Origin: Bog-793 sp050013835
GTDB taxonomy: Bacteria > Actinomycetota > Acidimicrobiia > Acidimicrobiales > Bog-793
DNA length: 64,000 nt
Direction: 5' to 3'
Assembly: GCA_050013835.1 (NCBI GenBank)
Contig: JBEKEM010000007.1
Location: 1-64,000 of the forward strand
Shown here piece by piece: positions 8,205-16,327 of the stretch. Made by a program: the position numbers and the translations under genes. The notes beneath the pieces are model-generated. The model ran no database searches. It was not told the DNA's origin and saw only the letters and a program-made list of their open reading frames with translations. Numbering within the stretch: position 1 is the first letter of the stretch; each line of letters begins with the position of its first letter.

Positions 8205-9791
8205 CTAGAAGGCGACGGCCGCCGCGGTGGGGAACCAGTATCCAGGGTCGCCGTCGAACCGGCGGCGTTTCATCCCCGAGTAGAGGTGGAGGCAGGCCGC
8301 CGTCACGTCGGGGTCGAACTGTGCGCCGCCCTGGCTCTCGATCTCGGCAAGGGCCTCCGCGACGCTCGCCGCCGGCCGGTACGGGCGGGGCGAGGTCATC
8401 GCCTCGAGGACGTCAGCGACCATGACGATCCGCGCGCCGAGGCCGATCTCGTCACCTTTGATCCCGAACGGGTAGCCGCTTCCGTCGAGACGCTCGTGAT
8501 GCTGCAGGATGGTCCGTGCCACGGGCCAGGGGAAGTCGATCCCGGCGATGATGTCGACCCCCGCCTGCGGATGGCCCTTGATCAGCTCGAACTCCGCCGC
8601 GCTCAGCTTGGCCGGCTTGGAGAGGATCTGTGACGGCACGACGATCTTGCCGATGTCGTGGAGCATCGCCGCCACCTCGATGCCCTTCGTTGTCTCGGCG
8701 TCGAGGCCGAGCTCCTGGGCGATCGTGACGGCGATCTTGGCGACACCCCGCTGGTGACCGGCGGTGTAGGGGTCGAACTCGGTGCTCGCCGCCACGGCGC
8801 CCACGGCCGCTTCGAGGGTCGCCGCCAGCTGCTCGAGGTTCTGCTGGTTCCTCGTGCGGTCCTGGAGCATCGCGATCCCGAACTCGATCTCGCGCGCGAA
8901 CTCGCCGAAGAGCTGCACCGTGTCGGGGTCGAAGGCGCCGGGTTGCTTGGCGCAGATGCCGAGCGCGCCGGAGACCTCGTCCCCGACGATGAGCGGCAGC
9001 GCGACGGCGGAACGCGTCCCGTAGTTGAGGGCGACCCGCCGCCAGGGATCCGCCACGGGGAGCGCCTCGGCGTCGTCGACGAGCTGGACCTCGCGGGAGC
9101 GCAACGCCTCGATCACGGGGCCGATCCCCTTGATGAGGCCCGCCGACGTGGCGTGGATCGCCTCGAAGTAGTCGAGGCCCACCTCCCCGTGGTAGGCGAG
9201 GGAGACGACCGAGGAGGGGTCGTCGGGCGCCGGGACGGCGACCCAGGCGAACTGGTACCCGCCCTCCTCGACGAGGACGCGGCAGATATCGTCGAACAGC
9301 CCGGTCTCGTCGCGGGCGTGGACGAGGGTCTCGCTGGCGGCGATGAAGGTGTGCAACGACCGCGTCGCGTTGCCGAGCGCCCGCTCCACCCGCTTCTGGT
9401 CCGTGACCACCCGTCCGTTGACGAGCACGCCGTCGTGGAACCTCACCACCGAGGTGTCGAACGCCTCGAGGAACCCGTCCTCGGCTGACCAGGGAACCTC
9501 GCACCGCTCGGGCTCGCCGCTCGCCAGCACCCGGCCGTACAGATCCACCACCCCGTACTCCCGGTGCGATGGGAAGAGCTCGAGCTCACCGTGCCCGACC
9601 ACGTGCTCGGCGTCCCGTCCGAGGAGCCGGAGTCCCGCCGCGTTCACGTAGCGGTACTCGAAATCGACGACCTCGTTCGAATCGCTTCGACGCGGCGCCA
9701 GGACGAAGACGGGATCGAGCAGCGTGTCGAGAACCGAGCAGAGCAGCGTCGCATTGCCGCCGTTCGCGCCGTTGTCGTCGCGGCGCCCCAT
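8205..9791 (-). CDS. PAS-GAF-HD-GYP protein (c-di-GMP phosphodiesterase)
   Basis: A 528-residue cytoplasmic signalling protein. Residues about 15-130 form a PAS-like sensor, about 150-310 a GAF domain, and about 330-510 an HD-GYP domain. Metal ligands are intact: H378-D379 in AAMLHDIGK and the HHERLDGSGYP signature at 431-441, whose GSGYP is the GYP motif. HD-GYP enzymes degrade cyclic di-GMP to pGpG or GMP. There is no membrane segment, so PAS and GAF must sense a soluble or diffusible signal. The gene is isolated, with about 670 non-coding nt upstream. ATG at 9791 has GAGGCGG about 8 nt upstream. The activity call is strong because all signature residues are present; the input signal is unknown. 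Confidence 0.92.
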   Translation of the reverse strand: MGRRDDNGANGGNATLLCSVLDTLLDPVFVLAPRRSDSNEVVDFEYRYVNAAGLRLLGRDAEHVVGHGELELFPSHREYGVVDLYGRVLASGEPERCEVPWSAEDGFLEAFDTSVVRFHDGVLVNGRVVTDQKRVERALGNATRSLHTFIAASETLVHARDETGLFDDICRVLVEEGGYQFAWVAVPAPDDPSSVVSLAYHGEVGLDYFEAIHATSAGLIKGIGPVIEALRSREVQLVDDAEALPVADPWRRVALNYGTRSAVALPLIVGDEVSGALGICAKQPGAFDPDTVQLFGEFAREIEFGIAMLQDRTRNQQNLEQLAATLEAAVGAVAASTEFDPYTAGHQRGVAKIAVTIAQELGLDAETTKGIEVAAMLHDIGKIVVPSQILSKPAKLSAAEFELIKGHPQAGVDIIAGIDFPWPVARTILQHHERLDGSGYPFGIKGDEIGLGARIVMVADVLEAMTSPRPYRPAASVAEALAEIESQGGAQFDPDVTAACLHLYSGMKRRRFDGDPGYWFPTAAAVAF

Positions 9792-10464
9792 CGTCAGGCC
9801 GCCTCGTCGTCGTCCGGTGGCCCCGCTGCGCCGGCGCCGAGCCTCGTGCCGGCACCGGAGGCCGCCGCGGTCGGCCGGCAGGGCTGTGGAGAGCTGCCGG
9901 ACGCCGCGACGGCCACCTTTGCCGTCAGGCAGTCGCCAGAACGGACCCGCCAGGGGACGCGACGCGAGCCGACCAGGCTCTTTCGTCCGTTCGCAACGGC
10001 CGTGGCCACAATCATCTTCCCCTCACAAACCCCATTCTCCTCAACAGTCCCATCCCTAACGGCGCGGTCGGGGGCGTTGTTGAGCATCCGGCTGGGAGCA
10101 CGTCGTAAGGATCGTGCCCCGTCACCCTCGGCACCACCGGCGGTGTCGGGGTCCCGGGTCCGGCCCGGGCCCGGACCTGGCAGGCGGCGTCCGGGGGACC
10201 CGGGCGCGGCCGCGGGGGCACGTTCAGGCCACGCCCGGGGACGCTTGACGCGTACTCGGCAGTCGGCGTCGCCCCGCCTGGCCGCTCTCGGTCTTCCTGG
10301 GGCCGGACCTGGCTCGCCATGGAGTCATCCTGTGCCCAGGACCTGCCGGATCACAGACACGTATGGCGGCTCTTGGAATGACGCAGATGGACCGTGCCTG
10401 GTCCGTACTGGCGGGTGCCCGACCGCCCGCGGTGGCGGCCGGTGGTGGCGCGCCGGCGGCTCGC
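9792..10464. other. Long intergenic region between HD-GYP and whiB genes
   Basis: About 670 nt with no supported gene. It must contain the promoter of the HD-GYP gene and the end of the whiB transcript. Frames here are low-complexity (Arg/Pro/Ala) without ribosome binding sites. I see no tRNA, riboswitch or strong terminator; an unannotated small RNA is possible but not supported. Confidence 0.5.
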
Positions 10465-10695
10465 TCAGGCCGACTTCTGGCGCTGACGGAGCATGCGACG
10501 GCGTTCGCGATCGGTGAGGCCACCCCACACGCCCTCGCGCTCGCGATACACGATCGCGTGCTCGAGGCACATCTGGCGCACCGAGCAGAGGCTACAGACG
10601 GCCTTCGCCGTCTCGGCCTCTTCGTCCGAGGCGGGGTAGAAGATCTCAGGGTCGAGTCCCCGGCAGGCCGAGTGCTTGCGCCACGTGGCTTTCAT
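10465..10695 (-). CDS. WhiB-family iron-sulfur transcription factor
   Basis: A 76-residue Wbl protein, found only in actinobacteria and their phages. The four cluster ligands are C11, C34, C37 and C43, in the order C-x22-C-x2-C-x5-C, which hold a [4Fe-4S] cluster. The G-V-W-G-G turn follows at about 56-60, and a basic C-terminus (RERRRMLRQRQK) fits DNA binding. Wbl proteins bind the principal sigma factor and tune transcription in response to redox or developmental cues. The start is ATG 10695; the nearest good ribosome site (GGGAGAAAG) is rather far upstream. It is divergent from the FGGY kinase gene, so the two may share a control region. The subclass (WhiA-E) is not assigned. Confidence 0.92.
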   Translation of the reverse strand: MKATWRKHSACRGLDPEIFYPASDEEAETAKAVCSLCSVRQMCLEHAIVYREREGVWGGLTDRERRRMLRQRQKSA

Positions 10696-10971
10696 CAACC
10701 GATCACTTTCTCCCGTTGCATCGTTCCGAGCTGCTTCGTTGGCCGTGGTCGGCGCGTGCGCCACGACACGTTCGAGCGAGAAGGCCCGCGTGGGCTGCAC
10801 GCCGGAGGTGCCGGGAGGCGCGCGCCATAGGCGCGGCGCAGACAGGGAAACATTTTGACTCAAGCGAGACCCGCTGTAAAGGGACGGCCCTGCCGGCCGG
10901 CGAGGACGGCCCGCCTCGGGGCACTGCCGCGCTGTGCCACACTGTGCGGGGCTGGGAGGGAGAACGGGCCG

Positions 10972-12411
10972 GTGAGCGTCCTCGTCATCGACGTCGGCTC
11001 GAGCACGGTGCGGGCTTCGATCGTCCGGCCCGACGGGGCCGTCGAGCGCCTGCAACAGCGGCAACTCCCCGGTCTGCGCCCCTCGCCCGGCGTGGCCGAA
11101 TTCGACCCGGCCGCCCTCGCGCACGCCGCGCTCGAGGTCGCGGCGGCGGCTCTAGAGGTCGGTGGGAGCGTGCAGGCGGTCGGCATCACGGCCCAGCGTG
11201 CCTCGACGATCGTCTGGGATCGGCGCACCGGCGAGCCGGTCGCCCCCGGCATCTCGTGGCAGGACCTGCGCACCGCCGGCCGGTGCCTCGCCCTCTCGGC
11301 AACCGGCCTCCGTCTCACCCCGAACCAGTCGGCCACGAAGCTTGCCTACCTGCTCGACCTCGTCGACGCCGACCGGTCGCGTGACCTCTGCTTCGGGACC
11401 GTGGAGTGCTTCCTCACCTGGAAACTCTCCGGCGGCGCCGCCCACGTCACCGACGCCTCGAACGCCGGCGTCACGGGCCTCGTCCTCGACGACGCCTCGG
11501 ACTGGGACGATCACGTCCTCGAGGAGCTGCGGATCGACCGCGCCGTCCTACCGGCGATCGTCGACTCGACCGGCCTTCTCGCCACGGCCACGGTCCTCCC
11601 CGGGAAGCCGCCGATCGCCGGGCTCATCGGCGACCAGCAGTCGTCGCTCCTCGGCCAGGCCTGCCTCCGCCCCGGGGAGGCGAAGGCCACCTTCGGCACC
11701 GGAGCGATGCTCGACTGCGTCACGGCGGCCCGCCCCGCCTTCAACACGAGGGGCGAGCGCGGCACGTTCCCCATCGTCGCCTGGCGTCAGTCCGGCCTGG
11801 TCACCTGGGGGATCGAGGCGATCATGCTCTCGGCGGGGTCGTGCATCGAGTGGCTGCGCGCCGGGCTCGGCTTGATCGGCGACGCGGCGGAGTCCGACGA
11901 GATCGCCGGCTCGGTCCCCGACGCCGGCGGCGCGGTCTTCGTCCCGGCGCTCGGCGGCCTCGGCACGCCGGTGTGGGATTTCGGGGCGCGGGGCACCTTC
12001 GTCGGCCTCGACGCCTCGACCTCGCGGGCCGAGCTCGTCCGGGCGGTCCTCGAGGGCATCGCCCACCGGAGCGCCGACCTCCTCGAGGCCGCCGAGACCG
12101 ACGGGGGCGTCAGCGTAGCAACGCTGCGCGTCGACGGGGGCATGACCGCCAACGCGACCTTCCTCCAGCTCCTCGCCGACGCGCTCCAACGGCCGGTCGC
12201 GCCGGCCCTCGTCCGCGACGCGACGACGCTCGGCGCCGCCTTCCTCGCCGGCACCGCCACCGGCGTCTGGGGCTCGCTCGGCGAGGCGGCCGCTACGGCG
12301 CGCTGCGGCACCGCCGTCGAGCCCGCCCGGAGACTCGACCGCGACCGCTGGCTCGACGCGCGCGCCCGCGCCTTGCGCACCGTGCCAGCGATGTCGGCGA
12401 TCTCGTTCTGA
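10972..12411 (+). CDS. FGGY-family carbohydrate kinase, glycerol-kinase-like
   Basis: A 479-residue sugar or polyol kinase of the ASKHA fold. The N-terminal phosphate motif VLVIDVGSSTVRA, the second half's GDQQSSLLGQ, the FGTGAM loop and the adenosine motif LRVDGGMTANATF are all present. The C-terminal half (WDFGARGTFVGL, LEGIAHR) is closest in pattern to GlpK. Such enzymes phosphorylate glycerol, xylulose or a related polyol in the cytoplasm with ATP. GTG 10972 was chosen because the family begins right there and GGAGG lies upstream; the frame opens earlier at 10855. A possible promoter is TTGACT at 10855 with TAAAGG at 10877. No uptake or dehydrogenase genes are adjacent, so the substrate is uncertain. 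Confidence 0.85.
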   Translation: MSVLVIDVGSSTVRASIVRPDGAVERLQQRQLPGLRPSPGVAEFDPAALAHAALEVAAAALEVGGSVQAVGITAQRASTIVWDRRTGEPVAPGISWQDLRTAGRCLALSATGLRLTPNQSATKLAYLLDLVDADRSRDLCFGTVECFLTWKLSGGAAHVTDASNAGVTGLVLDDASDWDDHVLEELRIDRAVLPAIVDSTGLLATATVLPGKPPIAGLIGDQQSSLLGQACLRPGEAKATFGTGAMLDCVTAARPAFNTRGERGTFPIVAWRQSGLVTWGIEAIMLSAGSCIEWLRAGLGLIGDAAESDEIAGSVPDAGGAVFVPALGGLGTPVWDFGARGTFVGLDASTSRAELVRAVLEGIAHRSADLLEAAETDGGVSVATLRVDGGMTANATFLQLLADALQRPVAPALVRDATTLGAAFLAGTATGVWGSLGEAAATARCGTAVEPARRLDRDRWLDARARALRTVPAMSAISF

Positions 12412-12420
12412 TCCGGCGGC

Positions 12421-13617
12421 TCAGGCCACCTCGAGGGTGAGCGCCTCTTCGATCGTCGCGCCCCGCTCGAGCAGGGGCCGGAAACCCATCAGCTGGCGCG
12501 GGCTGTTGAACCCGATGACAGCGGAGAGGCGGCCGCGACGGGCCAAGCAGGCGACGAATCGCCGCTCCGCCGGCGAGCCGGCGACGACGTGCACGTCATC
12601 GCCGGCCGTTGGGAGGCCGATCGACTGGATCTTCGCGTCGAACTGATTGGACCAGAAATACGGCACCGACCGGAAAGCGGCGGCCCCCTCCCCCGCCAGG
12701 AGGCTCGCCGCGGCGTGCGCGCCCTGCTCGGCGGCGTTCGTCCGGTGCTCGAGCCGCACCGTACCGTCGGCGAGCGGGTGCGGCCAGCGGGCCAGGTCAC
12801 CGGCGGCGGCGACACCGGGGCCGGCGAGGAGCGTCGGGGCGCACACCACACCGTCGGCGAGCTCGAGCCCCGCTCCTTCGAGCCAGGCGGTTCCCGGGAT
12901 CACGCCCACCGCGACGAGCACGACGTCGGCGGCGAGGAGCGAACCGTCGTCGAGGCGGACACCTTCCACGTGCCGGTCCCCGACGAGACCGGCGACCCCG
13001 ACCCCGACCCTCAGATCGACGCCGTGATCGGCGTGGATCTCGGCGATCGTCCGCCCAATGAGCGGACCGGCGACTCGGGCGAGCGGCGTCGCCTGCGGTT
13101 CGACCACGGTCACCTCGGCGCCGAGCCCCCGCGCTGTCGCCGCGACCTCCATGCCGAGAAAACCACCGCCGACGACGACGAGCCGCACCCCGCCGACGGC
13201 GAGCTCGGCCTTCAGGCGCCGGGCGTCTTCGAGTCCGCGCAGCGTGAGCACCCCGTCGACCTGGGTGCCGGGCAAGCTGCGCGGCGCCGCGCCCGTGGCG
13301 ACGACGAGGCCGTCGAAGGCGAGCCTCCGGCCGGACTCGAGCATCAGCGCGCGATCGGACAGGTCGACCGACCGTGCCCGCTCGCCGAGCACGAGCTCGA
13401 GCTCGAGGGCGGCGAGTTTGGCCGGAGCGATCAACGCCAGGCGGTCCTCCGTGAAGGTGCCGGCGAGGAACTCCTTGGACAGCGGCGGCCGGTCGTAGGG
13501 GAGGTGGGGCTCAGCGCCGACGAGCGTGACCGAGCCGTCGAACCCACCGTGGCGCAGGCCCTCGCACGCCTTGAGGCCGGCGATCGACGCCCCAACGACG
13601 ACGACTGAACGCAGCAC
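12421..13617 (-). CDS. FAD-dependent ferredoxin/rubredoxin reductase
   Basis: A 398-residue two-dinucleotide-fold flavoprotein. VVVVGASIAGLKA near the N-terminus binds FAD, DRPPLSKE and VATGAAPR are typical of the ferredoxin reductases that serve oxygenases and P450s, VVVGGGFLGMEVA (about 147-159) binds NAD(P)H, and AAAGDLA closes the FAD site. It would pass electrons from NAD(P)H to a small iron-sulfur protein. No ferredoxin, P450 or dioxygenase gene lies beside it, so the partner is unknown. It is convergent with the FGGY kinase gene with a 9-nt gap. GTG 13617 is preceded by TAGGCT at 6 nt, so it is probably leaderless. Confidence 0.88.
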   Translation of the reverse strand: MLRSVVVVGASIAGLKACEGLRHGGFDGSVTLVGAEPHLPYDRPPLSKEFLAGTFTEDRLALIAPAKLAALELELVLGERARSVDLSDRALMLESGRRLAFDGLVVATGAAPRSLPGTQVDGVLTLRGLEDARRLKAELAVGGVRLVVVGGGFLGMEVAATARGLGAEVTVVEPQATPLARVAGPLIGRTIAEIHADHGVDLRVGVGVAGLVGDRHVEGVRLDDGSLLAADVVLVAVGVIPGTAWLEGAGLELADGVVCAPTLLAGPGVAAAGDLARWPHPLADGTVRLEHRTNAAEQGAHAAASLLAGEGAAAFRSVPYFWSNQFDAKIQSIGLPTAGDDVHVVAGSPAERRFVACLARRGRLSAVIGFNSPRQLMGFRPLLERGATIEEALTLEVA

Positions 13618-13623
13618 AGCGAG

Positions 13624-13629
13624 AGCCTA
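13624..13629 (-). promoter_or_regulatory. -10 element of a leaderless promoter for the ferredoxin reductase gene
   Basis: On the minus strand TAGGCT is followed by six bases (CTCGCT) and then the GTG start. No ribosome binding site is present. Confidence 0.5.
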
Positions 13630-13640
13630 CCGAGGTGACG

Positions 13641-13898
13641 TCAGTCCTTCGGTTGCTCCTCCCCGATCGCCGCCAGCCTCGGCATGAGCGCGTCGACCTT
13701 CTCGCGTGCCCCGTGGATCCGGTGGTCGAGCTCCTCGACGATCTCGATCGCCCGGCGGAAACGCACCTCGAGCGCGTCGACGTCGACCAGTCCCTCGTCG
13801 AGCTCCCGCACGATGTCGTCGAGCTCCGCCGCGGCGGCCGCGTAGCTGAGCTCGGCGACCGGAGTCAAACCCGCCACCTGCTTGTCGACGTTCGTCAT
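13641..13898 (-). CDS. xseB: Exodeoxyribonuclease VII small subunit
   Basis: An 85-residue helical-hairpin protein with the family core LSYAAAAAELDDIVRELDEG and the second helix LEVRFRRAIEIVEELDHRI. Several copies bind the C-terminal coiled coil of each XseA and are needed for exonuclease activity on single-stranded DNA in mismatch and damage repair. ATG 13898 has a G-rich ribosome binding site (GGGGGGACACC). It overlaps the end of xseA by four bases (ATGA), so the two are translationally coupled. Length and context are normal. Confidence 0.95.
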   Translation of the reverse strand: MTNVDKQVAGLTPVAELSYAAAAAELDDIVRELDEGLVDVDALEVRFRRAIEIVEELDHRIHGAREKVDALMPRLAAIGEEQPKD

Positions 13899-15496
13899 GG
13901 TGTCCCCCCGTCCGTCCTCATCGTCCTCTGCGGCCCGGCATCCCCGGCCCTCGTCGACTCGACAACGGAGAGCGCCTCCCCGTCGGCGAAACGTGTCGTG
14001 ATCCGCCCCCCGGGGGCGAGCGCCGCCGCGCTGCGCACCGGCCGCCCGGAGGCGTCGCCCGTCAGCGTCCAGCCCCGCTCGAGCTGGCGCTGCGGGTCAA
14101 AGGCCCGCAGCACTTGCTGCCGGCGGGCGAGCTCGTGCTGGTGGGACGCGAACGACCGGCGCGTCACAGAGCCGAGCAGGCCGGCCCGACCGGAGAGCTC
14201 GCCGACCTCGCGACGCAGCCGCGCCGTCACGACCCTGGTGAGCGCGAGCCCGGCCGCCCCGAGCTCGATCGACCGCCTCTCGAACTGATGACGGGCGATG
14301 CGCCTCAGTCCCGCGGCACCCGCCGCGAGCGCAAAGGCGGCCGAGTCCAGCCGGGCGCGGGCCAGCCCGGTGAGCGCACCCCCCTTGCGCTCGATCTCGC
14401 CGAGGTACTCGGCTACCCGGGCGACGACCGCCTCGCCGCACTGCGTCGGCGTGATCAACGCCCGGTGGGCGACCTCATCGGCGACCGACCGGTCGCTGGT
14501 GTGTCCGATCCCCGTCCACACCGGGAACCGGGCCGTCGCGATGGCGCGGGCGACGACTTCGGCGTCGAAAGCGGCGAGGTCACCGCGCGCTCCCCCACCG
14601 CGCACGACGACCGCCAGGTCGATCGGGAACGATGCCAGGCGCCCGAGGGCGGCGGCGATTTGTTCGGGGGCCTCAGCGCCCTGGACGAGCGTCGGCTCGA
14701 AGTGAACTCGAAAGGCGAAGCCCGAACGGTCGAGCTGACCGACGAAATCCCGGTGCGCCTCAGATCCCGGACTCGTCACGACCCCGACCCGCAACGGCAC
14801 CAGGGAAAGCTCAAGACGCTGATTGGCGTGGAGCAGGCCCTCTGCCTCGAGGGTGCCGAGCAGCCGTCGGCGCGCCGCCGCGATCCCGCCGAGCATCGCC
14901 TCGATGTCGAGCTCGGTGAGCGTGAAGCGCAGCTTGCTCCCGCCCTCCCATATCGAGACGCGGCCGCGCACCCGGACCACGCGGCCGGGCTCGAGGGCGA
15001 CGCCGGCGGCGTCCAACGCGGCGGCGATTCGCGGCCAGTCCCGCGCCCAGCAGACGACTTCGAGCTGGGCGACACCCGGGCGGTCCGCCTGTTCCCCGGA
15101 TTCGTCGGCGAGCTCGACGTAGTGATGGCCCCGGCTCTCCCGCAGACCGCGGATCTCGCCCACGACCCACACGTCCTCGGTGAACTCGCGGGCGAGCGCC
15201 GCCTTCACCCGTTCGTAGAACTCGGTGACCGAGAGCGCCTCGTCCACGACCGGCGCGCTCGGACCGGCGGAGTCGTCCGCGCCGGCCTCGTCGGGCCGTG
15301 CCCGGCCGGCGCCCGGCGCGCGCCGGCGGGGGGCGCGGCTTGGGGCGCCCGTCGCGACGCGGCGCTGCTCGGCCCGCTGGGCTGCGGCAAGAACGTCGTC
15401 CATCCGCCGCTTCAGCTCGGCGCCGGTGTCCTCGGCCGGGGCGCCGCCAGGCGCGAAATCGAAGCGCTGCTCCTCCGGCACGCCGTCGGGCACCAC
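13895..15496 (-). CDS. xseA: Exodeoxyribonuclease VII large subunit
   Basis: The catalytic subunit of ExoVII. The OB-fold starts around ALSVTEFYERVKAAL and continues with VWVVGEIRGL. The nuclease core has VGVVTSPGSEAHRDF, VVVRGGGARGDLAAFD and TGIGHTSDRSVADEVAH, followed by a long coiled coil and a short C-terminal wing (LERGWTL). It degrades single-stranded DNA from both ends in cooperation with XseB. The start is uncertain: the conserved part begins about 130 residues into the open frame and is preceded by an Arg/Ala/Pro-rich stretch. GTG 15496 is used here; ATG 15403 would give a shorter form, and ATG 15625 would overlap the 5' end of rnpB by 40 nt on the opposite strand. The N-terminal extension is unusual for the family. 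Confidence 0.9.
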   Translation of the reverse strand: MVPDGVPEEQRFDFAPGGAPAEDTGAELKRRMDDVLAAAQRAEQRRVATGAPSRAPRRRAPGAGRARPDEAGADDSAGPSAPVVDEALSVTEFYERVKAALAREFTEDVWVVGEIRGLRESRGHHYVELADESGEQADRPGVAQLEVVCWARDWPRIAAALDAAGVALEPGRVVRVRGRVSIWEGGSKLRFTLTELDIEAMLGGIAAARRRLLGTLEAEGLLHANQRLELSLVPLRVGVVTSPGSEAHRDFVGQLDRSGFAFRVHFEPTLVQGAEAPEQIAAALGRLASFPIDLAVVVRGGGARGDLAAFDAEVVARAIATARFPVWTGIGHTSDRSVADEVAHRALITPTQCGEAVVARVAEYLGEIERKGGALTGLARARLDSAAFALAAGAAGLRRIARHQFERRSIELGAAGLALTRVVTARLRREVGELSGRAGLLGSVTRRSFASHQHELARRQQVLRAFDPQRQLERGWTLTGDASGRPVRSAAALAPGGRITTRFADGEALSVVESTRAGDAGPQRTMRTDGGTP

Positions 15497-15585
15497 ACGA
15501 CGAAGGCTACCCGGGGGCTCGACCGCCAAGGCGGACCGCCGACCTCGTCGCCGCGCCCACGTTCCAGGCGCGACAATGGACCCGA

Positions 15586-15935
15586 CGGCGAGCCGACCGG
15601 GTGGCCGCGGACGGGTGCTTGGCATCTCGTCTGAGGAAGGTCGGGACTCCGCAGGGCAGGGTGCTGGCTAACGGCCAGTCGGGGCGACCCGAAGGAAAGT
15701 GCAACAGAGAGCAGACCGCCGATGGCCGCGAGGCACAGGCAAGGGTGAAACGGTGCGGCAAGAGCGCACCAGCGACCGGGGTGACCCGGTCGGCTCGGTA
15801 AACCCCACCCGGAGCAAGGCCAAGCGTGGGACGGGCTGCCCGTCCGATGTCCCCAGGTAGGCCGCACAGATGGATGGCCACCCCCCGGAACGATCCGTTC
15901 CGGGGACAGAATCCCGCCTACAGGTCGGCTCGCCG
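15586..15935 (+). ncRNA. rnpB: RNase P RNA (bacterial type A)
   Basis: The ends were set by helix P1: bases 15586-15598 pair perfectly with 15923-15935 (13 bp). Inside are the universally conserved blocks: GAGGAAGGTCGGGACTCC and GCAGGGCAGGGTGCTGG near the 5' end, ACAGAGAGCAGACCGCC, then AAGGGTGAAACGGTGCGGCA and AGAGCGCACC, GGTAAACCCCACCCGGAGCA and CAGGTAGGCCGCA. This catalytic RNA cleaves the 5' leader from tRNA precursors together with RnpA protein. It is head-to-head with xseA, and its 3' end is 26 nt from a broken integrase gene. Confidence 0.97.
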
Positions 15936-15951
15936 CCCTCTAAAGGTCTGA

Positions 15952-15971
15952 CCAGGGATTCTTATCCCTGG
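15952..15971 (+). terminator. Hairpin just after rnpB
   Basis: CCAGGGA and TCCCTGG (7 bp) enclose a 6-nt loop 16 nt after the P1 helix of RNase P RNA. There is no clear T-run, so a role as the rnpB terminator is plausible but not certain. The stop codon of the integrase remnant on the other strand lies inside it. Confidence 0.4.
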
Positions 15972-16325
15972 CCAGCCTCCGGTGTCCGCGATACGTCCGC
16001 AAGCCTTTTTCCCGGGACGTTGTCGATCGCCGCTCGGGCGCGGTCGTCGGAATCGGGCCGGAGATGCGCGTAGGTGTTCAGGGTCTCGGTGGCGTCCATG
16101 TGGCCGAGCCGTGCCTGCACGGTGGTCACCGACTCGCCGTGACGGATGAGCAGGCTCGCCTAGTGCGCCTCAGCGCACGGAAACCGACGCCTTCGGCGGT
16201 GCGCTCCAGGATCGATCCGTTCGCCTCGGTCCATATTGGCGACCTCATCCGTAACCCACCGATGGGCATCGACCTCTTGGCGAAGGTTCAGGCCTGGTCC
16301 GCCGGCCGGTTCGGCACGTCCAGTC
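15962..16325 (-). pseudogene. Tyrosine recombinase (phage integrase) C-terminal remnant
   Basis: Minus-strand sequence encodes the end of a tyrosine recombinase. One frame gives ILERTAEGVGFRALRRT, matching the LRH-type box of integrases. The next frame continues with ASLLIRHGESVTTVQARLGH and then ATETLNTYAHLRPDSDDR, which contain the conserved LGH and the region around the catalytic tyrosine (NTYAH). The join near 16160 needs a frameshift (about one base lost); without it the second frame meets TAG. The catalytic core upstream and the arm-binding domain are missing. The gene is therefore dead. It ends at TAA 15964-15962, next to rnpB, and is the clearest trace of a past mobile element in the window. 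Confidence 0.8.
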
Positions 16326-16327
16326 AC

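Noticed and set aside
9794..10087. 97-codon frame just ahead of the HD-GYP gene
   Set aside because: Tempting position, but the product is low-complexity and has no ribosome site or hydrophobic segment.
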